Shown here: in pieces, positions 1-5,586 of the stretch
Layout: the number at the start of each line of letters is the position of its first letter
Numbering within the stretch: the first letter of the stretch is position 1
Source: J061 sp003695725 [NCBI: Candidatus Schekmanbacteria bacterium]
GTDB taxonomy: Bacteria > Schekmanbacteria > GWA2-38-11
DNA: 5,586 bases
Reading direction: 5' to 3'
Assembly: GCA_003695725.1 (NCBI GenBank)
Contig: RFHX01000323.1
Location: 1-5,586 of the forward strand
Position numbers and translations under genes: made by a program
Notes under the pieces: model-generated
Databases searched by the model: none
The model's input: only the letters and a program-made list of their open reading frames with translations
Told to the model about the DNA's origin: nothing

Positions 1-1
1 A

Positions 2-1192
2 CATGCCCTTGAGGAAATCCAATCTCCTTTGAGCAAGCTTCTTTTAAAAGAATCCCGCTTGAAAAACAAACTCAAGGCCTTGAAAAAAAAAGAAGCCCAA
101 ATACGGCAGCTTCTTCAAAACCTCCAAGAAAGCACAAAACATCTCCTTGAGATCCAAAAGAAAAAATCCACTCTTTATGTAAAGGTGTATAAAAAGCTCA
201 ACAATAGAAAAAAACCTTTAAAAAAAGTCTCTGTCGAAGTTGGAATGTTGGGCAATGAGTCCTTCCTAAAATCTGTTAAGACAAACAGCAAAGGGATTGC
301 AGTATTTAGGAAACTTATAAGAAAAAAGAAATATACAATTTTTGTAAGTAAGACCAACTATACATTTTCACCCTCCGAAAGAACAGTAAAGATAAAAGGG
401 AAAAAGAAAATAGTTTCTTTTATTGGAGTCAAAAGTGATAGCGAAGAGCCAGTTAAGCAGATGAAAAAACCGGCAACTGCTGTAATGGATGTCAATTCAA
501 CTGGTGATGGGGGATATTTTGATTTTTCAAAAGGCACGAATAGTCTTACGAAGGCAGATATCTGGCTTGGCGGATCTTTCTTTGAACAATATTATATGGG
601 TGATATAAATGGACTTGTGGTAACATCAACAGCAAAGACATGGAAGGATGCAGAAACTGCTCCTGAGATGGAGTATGGAAGTAATGGAGAAGAGTATTCC
701 GTAGAGGTTGAAAAAGACGCAATCTATTTTGTCAAAACTAAAGAAGGCAACTATGCGAAGATTATGATTCGCAGTGTTGATAACGATGGGATAGTGATAT
801 TCGACTGGTTTTATCAATCTGACGGCAGCAAAACTTTTACTCCTGATGTAACTCCTCCTGTGATAACTTCTGTAACACCTGCTGAAAATGCATCTGATGT
901 GCCTATAACTACGAATCTTATCGTTAAGTTTGATGAACCGATTTCAAATTCAGCATATGTTGTTCCACAGATAGAGGGAGGAGGCAAAACAATGTATTTT
1001 AATTTTCCAACATATGACTATGCTGAAAACTCGCTTGTATTTTCTCTATCTGAAAATCTTGAATACGATACTGTTTATACCATTTCACTTACAGCGCCTT
1101 CATACTATTTTCAAGATTATTATGTGGAAGATATTTCTGGAAACAAACTTGTGCTTGATAAAAAATGGACATTTAGAACGAAATCGCAGTAA
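2..1192 (+). CDS. Partial (5'-truncated) multidomain beta-rich protein with Lys-rich coiled coil and C-terminal Big_5/Ig-like domain
   Basis: The reading frame is open to the window edge: codons upstream of the TTG at 29 read HALEEIQSPL without a stop, and no Shine-Dalgarno precedes that TTG, so the true start lies outside. There are 396 visible residues, ending in TAA. Numbered from the first visible codon, residues ~9-55 form a Lys/Leu/Gln-rich helix that looks like a coiled coil. Residues ~57-144 are a very basic beta domain. Its NYTFSPSERTV segment followed by a V-F-x-G strand resembles carboxypeptidase-regulatory-like or Cna-B/prealbumin-like modules. Residues ~160-276 are an acidic beta-rich region with a YFVKTKEGNYAKI strand pair that I cannot assign. 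Residues ~281-393 begin PPVITSVTPAENASDVPITT and end DKKWTFRTKSQ, as in Big_5 Ig-like domains of surface proteins. The role is unknown. An envelope or exported location is inferred from the domains only, since any signal peptide would be outside the window. The gene is not obviously co-transcribed with gatC, given the 304-bp gap. Confidence 0.8.
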   Translation, partial: HALEEIQSPLSKLLLKESRLKNKLKALKKKEAQIRQLLQNLQESTKHLLEIQKKKSTLYVKVYKKLNNRKKPLKKVSVEVGMLGNESFLKSVKTNSKGIAVFRKLIRKKKYTIFVSKTNYTFSPSERTVKIKGKKKIVSFIGVKSDSEEPVKQMKKPATAVMDVNSTGDGGYFDFSKGTNSLTKADIWLGGSFFEQYYMGDINGLVVTSTAKTWKDAETAPEMEYGSNGEEYSVEVEKDAIYFVKTKEGNYAKIMIRSVDNDGIVIFDWFYQSDGSKTFTPDVTPPVITSVTPAENASDVPITTNLIVKFDEPISNSAYVVPQIEGGGKTMYFNFPTYDYAENSLVFSLSENLEYDTVYTISLTAPSYYFQDYYVEDISGNKLVLDKKWTFRTKSQ

Positions 1193-1440
1193 GAAGATTG
1201 TTAGGCAAAAGATTTTGGATATTGTTGTTGATTCTTGAGACATTATTCTAAAACAATTGAATTGCGGCGCATTGGCACTGAGTAATAATTTTCAAAGACC
1301 GTGTTTTGTGCTTTTGTTTAGTTTATAGAATAAATCTCATACTAATCTGAGAAATCATAGAAAAAAGCTTCTTTGCCTTAAAAGATTCATAATTCCAAAT
1401 TACTATACCAATATTGAAGAACTTCTCTTTTAAAAAATCC

Positions 1441-1469
1441 TTGAAATGCTTATAAATGGCATATATATA
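1441..1469 (+). promoter_or_regulatory. Candidate sigma70-type promoter for gatCAB-elbB
   Basis: TTGAAA at 1441-1446 (one mismatch to TTGACA) and TATATA at 1464-1469 (one mismatch to TATAAT) are separated by exactly 17 bp. A start site would be expected around 1475-1478, giving a short leader of about 20 nt before the gatC ATG. The location, immediately upstream of the first gene of the cluster and after a long gap, supports it. The alternating AT run permits other -10 registers, and A+T-rich DNA makes chance matches likely. No operator or riboswitch is visible. Confidence 0.45.
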
Positions 1470-1481
1470 GGAAACAAATTT

Positions 1482-1487
1482 AAGGAG
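1482..1487 (+). promoter_or_regulatory. Ribosome binding site of gatC
   Basis: AAGGAG lies 9 nt before the ATG at 1497. It supports that start, which also gives the usual GatC N-terminus (MKLSLDEVKYVAQLARIEF). Confidence 0.8.
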
Positions 1488-1496
1488 TGATTTATT

Positions 1497-1784
1497 ATGA
1501 AGCTTTCATTGGATGAAGTCAAATATGTTGCTCAACTGGCACGCATAGAATTTAGTGATGAGGAGCTCGAGAAGTTTAGAACACAGCTTGATGCAATTAT
1601 TGGCTATATAGAAAAAATGAACGAACTTGATACTGAAAATGTTAAACCAACTTCTCATGTAGTTGATGTAAATAATGTTCTGCGTGAAGATGAAGTTGGC
1701 AATTCACTGCCTCGTGAAGAAGTATTGAAAAATGCGCCATGCAGTGAAAATGGCTTTTTTAAAGTTCCAAAAATCATCGAATAG
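1497..1784 (+). CDS. gatC: Asp-tRNA(Asn)/Glu-tRNA(Gln) amidotransferase subunit C
   Basis: This is the small subunit of the cytoplasmic GatCAB amidotransferase, which converts Glu-tRNA(Gln) to Gln-tRNA(Gln) and, in many bacteria, Asp-tRNA(Asn) to Asn-tRNA(Asn). In solved structures GatC wraps around the GatA-GatB interface and stabilises the complex; it has no catalytic site. The 95-residue length is normal for the family. The N-terminal helix (EVKYVAQLARIEFSDEELEKF, residues ~7-27), the central NELDTENVKPTSHV segment, the NVLREDEV motif (~60-67) and the C-terminal ENGFFKVPKIIE are all family hallmarks. It is the first gene of the cluster, with a promoter candidate and a good ribosome binding site upstream, and it ends in TAG 60 bp before gatA. 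Nothing is unusual in the sequence. Confidence 0.97.
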   Translation: MKLSLDEVKYVAQLARIEFSDEELEKFRTQLDAIIGYIEKMNELDTENVKPTSHVVDVNNVLREDEVGNSLPREEVLKNAPCSENGFFKVPKIIE

Positions 1785-1831
1785 ATTAGGTTTCATAAAC
1801 ACTATAATTCTTTGAAACATCGTTAAGAAAC

Positions 1832-1836
1832 AGGAA
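1832..1836 (+). promoter_or_regulatory. Ribosome binding site of gatA
   Basis: AGGAA lies 8 nt before the ATG at 1845. It is weaker than the sites of gatC and elbB, but well placed, and it supports the chosen start. Confidence 0.6.
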
Positions 1837-1844
1837 TATATCAT

Positions 1845-3284
1845 ATGGATTTATATAGAAAGACCATTTGGCAGTTGAGAGAGCTTTTAGATAGGGGTGA
1901 AATCAAGCCGGAAGAGGTCCTCGATTCGGTCCTCAGAAGGATTGAAGAAGTCAATGGGAAGATTAATGGCTATATAACAGTGCTTGAAGACTATGCTAAA
2001 AATCAAATCGAAAAAGGCCTTCCAGAGGGACCCCTTTCAGGAGTTCCCATTGCAGTCAAGGATAATATTTGTATAAAAGATCAATTGACTACCTGTGCCT
2101 CTAAAATTCTCTATAATTTTAGGCCCCCATATAATGCCGATGTTACGGAAAGACTGCTCAATGCAGGGGCAGTCATTTGTGGGAAGACGAATCTCGATGA
2201 ATTTGCAATGGGATCATCTACGGAAAATTCCTATTTTGGGCCAACAAGAAATCCATGGAATGTTGAATGTGCCCCCGGAGGTTCGAGTGGCGGCTCTGCT
2301 GCTGTAGTTTCAGCAGACGCCTGCATCGCCGCTCTTGGTTCTGATACAGGAGGTTCAATTCGTCAACCAGCATCATTTTGTGGAATGGTGGGAATGAAGC
2401 CCACCTATGGTGCAGTATCAAGATATGGTCTTGTGGCATTTGCATCGTCACTTGATCAGATTGGTCCAATGACAAAGGATGTAAGGGATTGTGCAATGCT
2501 TCTTAATGTTATTTCAGGTTATGACAGAAGAGATTCAACATCTCTTAAATTTGACAGGCCTGATTATACAAAGGCACTCACAGGAGAAATCAAAGGGATT
2601 AGGGTAGGCATTCCTTCAGAATATTTTGGTGAAGGATTGAATCAAGAAGTTGCTGATGCCGTGAAAAAAGGCATTGAATATCTATCATCATCAGGAGCTG
2701 AAATTATAGACATTTCACTGCCTCATACTGATTATGCAGTAAGCTGTTATTATATTCTTGCAACAGCAGAAGCTTCCTCAAATCTTGCTCGCTATGATGG
2801 TGTAAAATATGGATATAGAACAGAAAAATCTTCCAATCTCATAGATATGTATTTCAAAACAAGAGGTGAAGGCTTTGGAGCGGAGGTCAAAAGACGAATT
2901 ATGCTTGGCACATATGCCCTCAGTTCAGGTTATTATGATGCATATTATGCAAAGGCGCAAAAAGTAAGGACACTAATCAAGGAAGATTTCGATAAGGCAT
3001 TCGAGAAGGTTGATGTTATCGTTACTCCAACATCTCCAACAACTGCCTTCAAAATTGGCGAGAAAGCAGATGACCCGCTGCAGATGTATCTTTCAGATAT
3101 ATTTACTATTTCTGTAAATCTTGGAGGGCTTCCGGCTATCTCAATTCCCTGCGGTTTCGACAGCAAGAGCTTGCCAATAGGATTTCAGATAATTTCTAAA
3201 CATTTTGATGAATCGACTTTATTGAGATGTGCTTATTTTCTCGAGGAAAAATTTGCGGTTAAAGATAAAAAACCGCCCTTATAA
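1845..3284 (+). CDS. gatA: Asp-tRNA(Asn)/Glu-tRNA(Gln) amidotransferase subunit A (glutaminase, amidase family)
   Basis: GatA hydrolyses glutamine and passes the ammonia through a channel to GatB. The 479 residues are the usual full length, and the protein is a single amidase-signature domain. The Ser-cisSer-Lys triad is intact: Lys72 in [10 protein letters not shown], cis-Ser147 in the [11 protein letters not shown] amidase signature, and nucleophile Ser171 in [16 protein letters not shown]. The spacing between them (75 and 24 residues) equals that known for Staphylococcus aureus GatA (Lys79, Ser154, Ser178). Asp418 in [18 protein letters not shown] matches the glutamine-binding Asp425 of that enzyme. 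The C-terminal [11 protein letters not shown] and LPIGFQII blocks are typical. The TAA stop sits inside a 10-bp palindrome that also carries the gatB ribosome binding site. gatA lies 60 bp after gatC and 14 bp before gatB, consistent with co-transcription. Confidence 0.98.
   Translation: MDLYRKTIWQLRELLDRGEIKPEEVLDSVLRRIEEVNGKINGYITVLEDYAKNQIEKGLPEGPLSGVPIAVKDNICIKDQLTTCASKILYNFRPPYNADVTERLLNAGAVICGKTNLDEFAMGSSTENSYFGPTRNPWNVECAPGGSSGGSAAVVSADACIAALGSDTGGSIRQPASFCGMVGMKPTYGAVSRYGLVAFASSLDQIGPMTKDVRDCAMLLNVISGYDRRDSTSLKFDRPDYTKALTGEIKGIRVGIPSEYFGEGLNQEVADAVKKGIEYLSSSGAEIIDISLPHTDYAVSCYYILATAEASSNLARYDGVKYGYRTEKSSNLIDMYFKTRGEGFGAEVKRRIMLGTYALSSGYYDAYYAKAQKVRTLIKEDFDKAFEKVDVIVTPTSPTTAFKIGEKADDPLQMYLSDIFTISVNLGGLPAISIPCGFDSKSLPIGFQIISKHFDESTLLRCAYFLEEKFAVKDKKPPL
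3255..3276 (+). other. Hairpin at the 3' end of gatA
   Basis: GCGGTT (3255-3260) and AACCGC (3271-3276) are perfect complements, forming a 6-bp stem with a 10-nt A-rich loop. It lies inside the last codons of gatA, ending 7 nt before the AAGGAG gatB ribosome binding site. There is no following T-run, so it is not a classical terminator. It could affect mRNA processing or gatB translation, or be a chance match. Confidence 0.4.
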
Positions 3285-3286
3285 GG
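3277..3286. repeat. 10-bp perfect palindrome over gatA stop and gatB ribosome binding site
   Basis: CCTTATAAGG is its own reverse complement. It abuts the hairpin at 3255-3276, contains the gatA TAA (3282-3284) and overlaps the AAGGAG (3283-3288) of gatB. As RNA it cannot form a normal hairpin alone because there is no loop, so its meaning is uncertain. Confidence 0.5.
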
Positions 3287-3294
3287 AGTAAGGA
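3283..3294 (+). promoter_or_regulatory. Ribosome binding site(s) of gatB
   Basis: Two purine-rich sites precede the ATG at 3299: AAGGAG at 3283-3288, overlapping the gatA stop and 10 nt from the ATG, and AAGGA at 3290-3294, 4 nt from it. The first has the better match, although its distance is at the long end. Overlap with the gatA stop suggests translational coupling. Confidence 0.65.
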
Positions 3295-3298
3295 AGAG

Positions 3299-4741
3299 AT
3301 GAATTATGAAGCGGTTATAGGGCTTGAAGTTCACGCACAGCTTTTGACGAAATCAAAGATTTTCTGCAGCTGTTCAACACAATTTGGTTCCGAGCCCAAT
3401 ACTCAAACCTGTCCTGTATGTCTTGGAATGCCCGGTGTGCTTCCTGTTGCCAATAGAGAAGTCATAAATATGGCAATCAAAACCTCTCTTGCCCTCAATT
3501 GCAAGATTAATAACTATGGAAGATTTGCAAGAAAAAATTATTTTTATCCCGACCTTCCGAAAAACTATCAGATATCACAGTACGAAGAGCCGCTTAGCGA
3601 GCATGGATATCTTGAAATTGATGTCAACGGCAAGAGAAAAAAGATAGGCATTGTAAGGATTCATATAGAGGAAGATGCCGGCAAGAATATTCATGAAAAT
3701 GTCGTAGATGGGAGTTATGTAGATTTGAACAGAACAGGAGTCCCATTGATGGAGATCGTGAGTGAGCCGGATATTAATACGCCTGAAGAAGCGCGCGCCT
3801 ATTTAACGCAGTTGAAAAATATACTTCTTTATCTTGAGGTGTGCGACTGCAATATGGAAGAGGGAAGCCTTCGCTGTGATGCGAACATTTCTGTCAGACC
3901 TGTGGGACAGAAAGAGTTTGGAACTAAAACCGAAATAAAAAATATGAATTCATTCAGCAATCTTCAGAAAGCTCTTGAATACGAAATTGAAAGGCAGGTT
4001 GATATTCTTCAGGATGGTGGACGAATAGTTCAGGAAACCCGCTTGTGGGACCCTTCCTCGGGTACAACTGCATCGATGAGAAGTAAAGAAGAAGCGCATG
4101 ATTACCGCTACTTTCCTTGTCCTGACCTTGTCCCTGTCGTAGTTGATGAGGAATGGATTGAAAATATAAAGAAAACACTGCCTGAGCTTCCTGATGAAAA
4201 AAAGCAACGGTTTGTTTCTCAATATGGCATACCTGAATATGATGCTGGTGTGATTACTGCCTCAAAAGCCCTTGCAGATTATTATGAGAAAGTGGCTGCA
4301 ATTTACAATGATGCAAAAAAAGTGAGCAACTGGGTAATGGGTGAGTTGCTACGCCTTTTAAAAGAAGATGAAAAAGAAATATCTGATATATTGATAACCC
4401 CTGAAAATTTTGCGTCACTGCTTCAACTGATTGACAAAGGTACAATCAGTGGAAAAATTGCTAAAACTGTTTTTGAAGAGATGTATAAGAATGGTAAAAC
4501 GCCAGATGAGATAGTCGAAGAAAAGGGATTGGAGCAGGTAAGCGACGAAGGAGAAATTGCTGGCATTATCGATAGGGTTTTAGCTGAAAATACGAAACAA
4601 GTGGAACAGTACCTTGGAGGAAAGGAAAAGGTTGCAGGTTTCTTCGTTGGACAGGTGATGAAAGCAACTTCCGGCAAAGCAAATCCGGGATTGGTAAACA
4701 AGATATTGAAAGAGAAACTGGAAGCAATGAAAAATAAATAG
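3299..4741 (+). CDS. gatB: Asp-tRNA(Asn)/Glu-tRNA(Gln) amidotransferase subunit B
   Basis: GatB binds the misacylated tRNA, phosphorylates the Glu or Asp carboxyl group with ATP, and amidates it with ammonia supplied by GatA. The 480 residues are the normal full length. The N-terminal cradle domain (residues ~1-295) starts with [12 protein letters not shown]. It carries a CxC...CPxC cysteine set (Cys23, Cys25, Cys38, Cys41) of the kind that binds zinc in many bacterial GatB proteins, the [10 protein letters not shown] acidic motif (~120-129) and the family signature [18 protein letters not shown] (~141-158). Further family blocks are [12 protein letters not shown] (~190-201) and [11 protein letters not shown] (~209-219). 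A helical domain (~296-405) follows, then the YqeY-like tRNA-binding tail, ending in [20 protein letters not shown]. The ATG at 3299 gives the expected [12 protein letters not shown] start. The gene stops with TAG 14 bp before elbB. No key block is missing. Confidence 0.98.
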   Translation: MNYEAVIGLEVHAQLLTKSKIFCSCSTQFGSEPNTQTCPVCLGMPGVLPVANREVINMAIKTSLALNCKINNYGRFARKNYFYPDLPKNYQISQYEEPLSEHGYLEIDVNGKRKKIGIVRIHIEEDAGKNIHENVVDGSYVDLNRTGVPLMEIVSEPDINTPEEARAYLTQLKNILLYLEVCDCNMEEGSLRCDANISVRPVGQKEFGTKTEIKNMNSFSNLQKALEYEIERQVDILQDGGRIVQETRLWDPSSGTTASMRSKEEAHDYRYFPCPDLVPVVVDEEWIENIKKTLPELPDEKKQRFVSQYGIPEYDAGVITASKALADYYEKVAAIYNDAKKVSNWVMGELLRLLKEDEKEISDILITPENFASLLQLIDKGTISGKIAKTVFEEMYKNGKTPDEIVEEKGLEQVSDEGEIAGIIDRVLAENTKQVEQYLGGKEKVAGFFVGQVMKATSGKANPGLVNKILKEKLEAMKNK

Positions 4742-4748
4742 AAGGAGG
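4742..4748 (+). promoter_or_regulatory. Strong ribosome binding site of elbB
   Basis: AAGGAGG, a full anti-Shine-Dalgarno match, starts one base after the gatB stop codon and lies 7 nt before the ATG at 4756. It decides against the out-of-frame ATG at 4751. Confidence 0.85.
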
Positions 4749-4755
4749 AAATGCT

Positions 4756-5424
4756 ATGGCAAAGAAAATAGGACTTCTTCTATCAGGATGCGGAGTTTAT
4801 GATGGTGCAGAAATTCATGAGTCAGTATGTGCTATGCTGGCAATCGACCGCGCCGGCTGTGAGATTGTATGTATGGCACCTGATATAGAGCAATATCATG
4901 TAGTCAACCATCTCACAGGTGAAGTGGCAGAAGGAGAAAAACGCAATGTCCTTGTTGAAGCGGCAAGAATAGCGAGAGGAAATATAAAGAAAATAACCGA
5001 TATATCTGTTTCTGATATAGATGCATTGATAATTCCCGGAGGTTTTGGCTCAGCTAAAAATTTATCAACTTATGCCTTTGATGGTGAAAAATGCAGAGTA
5101 AATGAAGATGTAAAAAGATTGGTGCAAGAAGTTGTTGGTGCGGGTAAGCCAGTTGGGGCGATATGCATTTCACCTGTTGTCATAGCTAAGATTTTTGAGG
5201 GTACTGATGTCAAACCTGAATTAACTATTGGCAATGATGCTGATACAAGTGAAAAAATTGAAAAAATGGGGGCAACGCACTGTCAGTGTTCAGTCAGCGA
5301 ATTTCATATCGACGAGAAAAACAAAATCGTTTCAACTCCTGCATATATGCTTGGCACAAGGATTTCAGAAGTTGCAGAAGGGATTGAAAAGCTCGTAAAA
5401 TCTGTTATTGACCTTTGCAGGTGA
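4756..5424 (+). CDS. elbB: ElbB-type DJ-1/PfpI superfamily protein (isoprenoid biosynthesis glyoxalase ElbB family)
   Basis: This is a 222-residue single-domain protein, close to the usual ElbB length (about 217). The N-terminal block (residues ~4-22, KIGLLLSGCGVYDGAEIHE), the LIIPGGFGSAKNLS block (~91-104) and the nucleophile-elbow Cys137 in PVGAICISPVVIAKIF are characteristic of the class I glutamine-amidotransferase-like fold. Glu19 is a candidate partner for the Cys, by analogy with DJ-1/PfpI proteins. The C-terminal IVSTPAYMLGTRISEVAEGI block is also typical. E. coli ElbB (older names: sigma cross-reacting protein 27A, enhancing lycopene biosynthesis protein 2) is reported to have weak glyoxalase-type activity, but its cellular role is unclear, so substrate and pathway here are unknown. 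No signal peptide is seen, so it is probably cytoplasmic. It has nine cysteines (12, 25, 35, 39, 113, 137, 176, 178, 221). The 14-bp spacing from gatB suggests the same transcript. The stop is TGA. Confidence 0.93.
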   Translation: MAKKIGLLLSGCGVYDGAEIHESVCAMLAIDRAGCEIVCMAPDIEQYHVVNHLTGEVAEGEKRNVLVEAARIARGNIKKITDISVSDIDALIIPGGFGSAKNLSTYAFDGEKCRVNEDVKRLVQEVVGAGKPVGAICISPVVIAKIFEGTDVKPELTIGNDADTSEKIEKMGATHCQCSVSEFHIDEKNKIVSTPAYMLGTRISEVAEGIEKLVKSVIDLCR

Positions 5425-5586
5425 TTAGCCAAAATATTAAATATCGTTGGATTATGAATGACGATGGAATGAGTATTGCTGGTCTCTAAAAGAAAATTGA
5501 GCATTTGAGATAAAATTATCACTGGATTTTGAAAGATGTATGTAGGTTTGTCCATTGCAAACATTCTTTTGCTATGAACAGTAGAT
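5425..5586. other. Downstream non-coding stretch, no gene seen
   Basis: This is 162 bp of A+T-rich sequence after elbB, running to the window edge. No start codon with a convincing ribosome binding site opens a reading frame here on the + strand, and no tRNA-like structure is visible. The only structure noticed is the weak hairpin at 5546-5562. Confidence 0.5.
5546..5570 (+). terminator. Weak possible terminator of the gatCAB-elbB unit
   Basis: GTTTG (5546-5550) pairs with CAAAC (5558-5562) around a 7-nt loop and is followed by ATTCTTTT. The stem is only 5 bp and mostly A-U, and the T-run is interrupted and offset. It lies about 120 nt after the elbB stop. It may well be chance. Confidence 0.2.

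Larger units (their letters stand above)
1193..1496. other. Intergenic region, no gene seen
   Basis: This 304-bp A+T-rich stretch separates the upstream partial gene from gatC. I see no ORF with a ribosome binding site, no tRNA-like fold and no repeat array. A short inverted repeat TCTCA/TGAGA (1335-1339 with 1348-1352, 8-nt loop) has no following T-run, so it is not a convincing terminator. The only supported signals are the promoter candidate at 1441-1469 and the gatC ribosome binding site at 1482-1487. Confidence 0.6.

Noticed and set aside
29-1192. TTG at 29 as the start codon of the first gene
   Set aside because: The frame stays open upstream to the window edge and there is no ribosome binding site before the TTG, so the gene is better read as 5'-truncated by the window.
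1014-1238. Second + strand frame overlapping the end of the first gene
   Set aside because: It has no ribosome binding site or recognisable domain and lies mostly inside the better-supported frame.
1335-1352. TCTCA/TGAGA hairpin as terminator of the first gene
   Set aside because: The stem is only 5 bp, no T-run follows, and it is more than 140 nt after the stop codon.
1450-1458. TTATAAATG-type sequence as an archaeal TATA box
   Set aside because: ElbB and strong Shine-Dalgarno sites point to a bacterium, and the same place fits a -35/-10 pair with 17-bp spacing.
1803-1808. Perfect TATAAT between gatC and gatA as an internal promoter
   Set aside because: No TTGACA-like element lies at 16-18 bp upstream, and the region is A+T-rich enough for a chance match.
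1790-1818. GTTT/AAAC and GTTTC/GAAAC inverted repeats between gatC and gatA
   Set aside because: The stems are 4-5 bp, the longer one has a 19-nt loop, and there is no T-run; too weak to call an attenuator or terminator.
5304-5564. Minus-strand open frame antisense to the end of elbB
   Set aside because: It has no Shine-Dalgarno or domain, and about 120 bp overlap the conserved C-terminal coding part of elbB, so it looks like chance.

Overview
This window reads as an ordinary, A+T-rich bacterial chromosome segment. All five recognisable genes lie on the + strand. Shine-Dalgarno sites precede each of the four complete genes, a sigma70-type promoter candidate precedes gatC, and the ElbB-type protein also points to a bacterium. 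The exact lineage cannot be fixed from this sequence. The presence of GatCAB implies that the organism makes Gln-tRNA(Gln), Asn-tRNA(Asn) or both by the indirect transamidation route. The Cys-rich ElbB would suit an anaerobe, but that is only a hint.

Layout. Positions 2-1192 hold the 3' part of a gene that runs in from outside the window. Its product has a Lys-rich coiled coil, then a basic beta-sandwich (CarboxypepD_reg/Cna-B-like), an unassigned beta-rich middle, and a C-terminal Ig-like Big_5-type domain. It is probably a surface or envelope-associated protein, but its function is not recognised. A 304-bp gap (1193-1496) follows, with no gene and a promoter candidate at its downstream end. 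Next come gatC (1497-1784), gatA (1845-3284) and gatB (3299-4741), the three subunits of the Glu/Asp-tRNA amidotransferase in a common bacterial order. elbB (4756-5424), a DJ-1/PfpI-superfamily protein, follows 14 bp after gatB with a strong ribosome binding site. The last 162 bp are non-coding as far as can be seen, with only a weak hairpin.

How the genes work together. gatC, gatA, gatB and probably elbB look like one transcription unit driven from the promoter upstream of gatC. GatA releases ammonia from glutamine, GatB activates the misacylated tRNA and accepts the ammonia, and GatC clamps the two together. ElbB has no known role in tRNA amidation and may be only an operon passenger. The partial upstream gene looks like a separate unit.

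No new defence system, mobile element, CRISPR array or RNA gene was found. The points most worth a second look are the architecture of the partial first gene, the hairpin plus palindrome at the gatA/gatB junction, and the gatB-elbB linkage.
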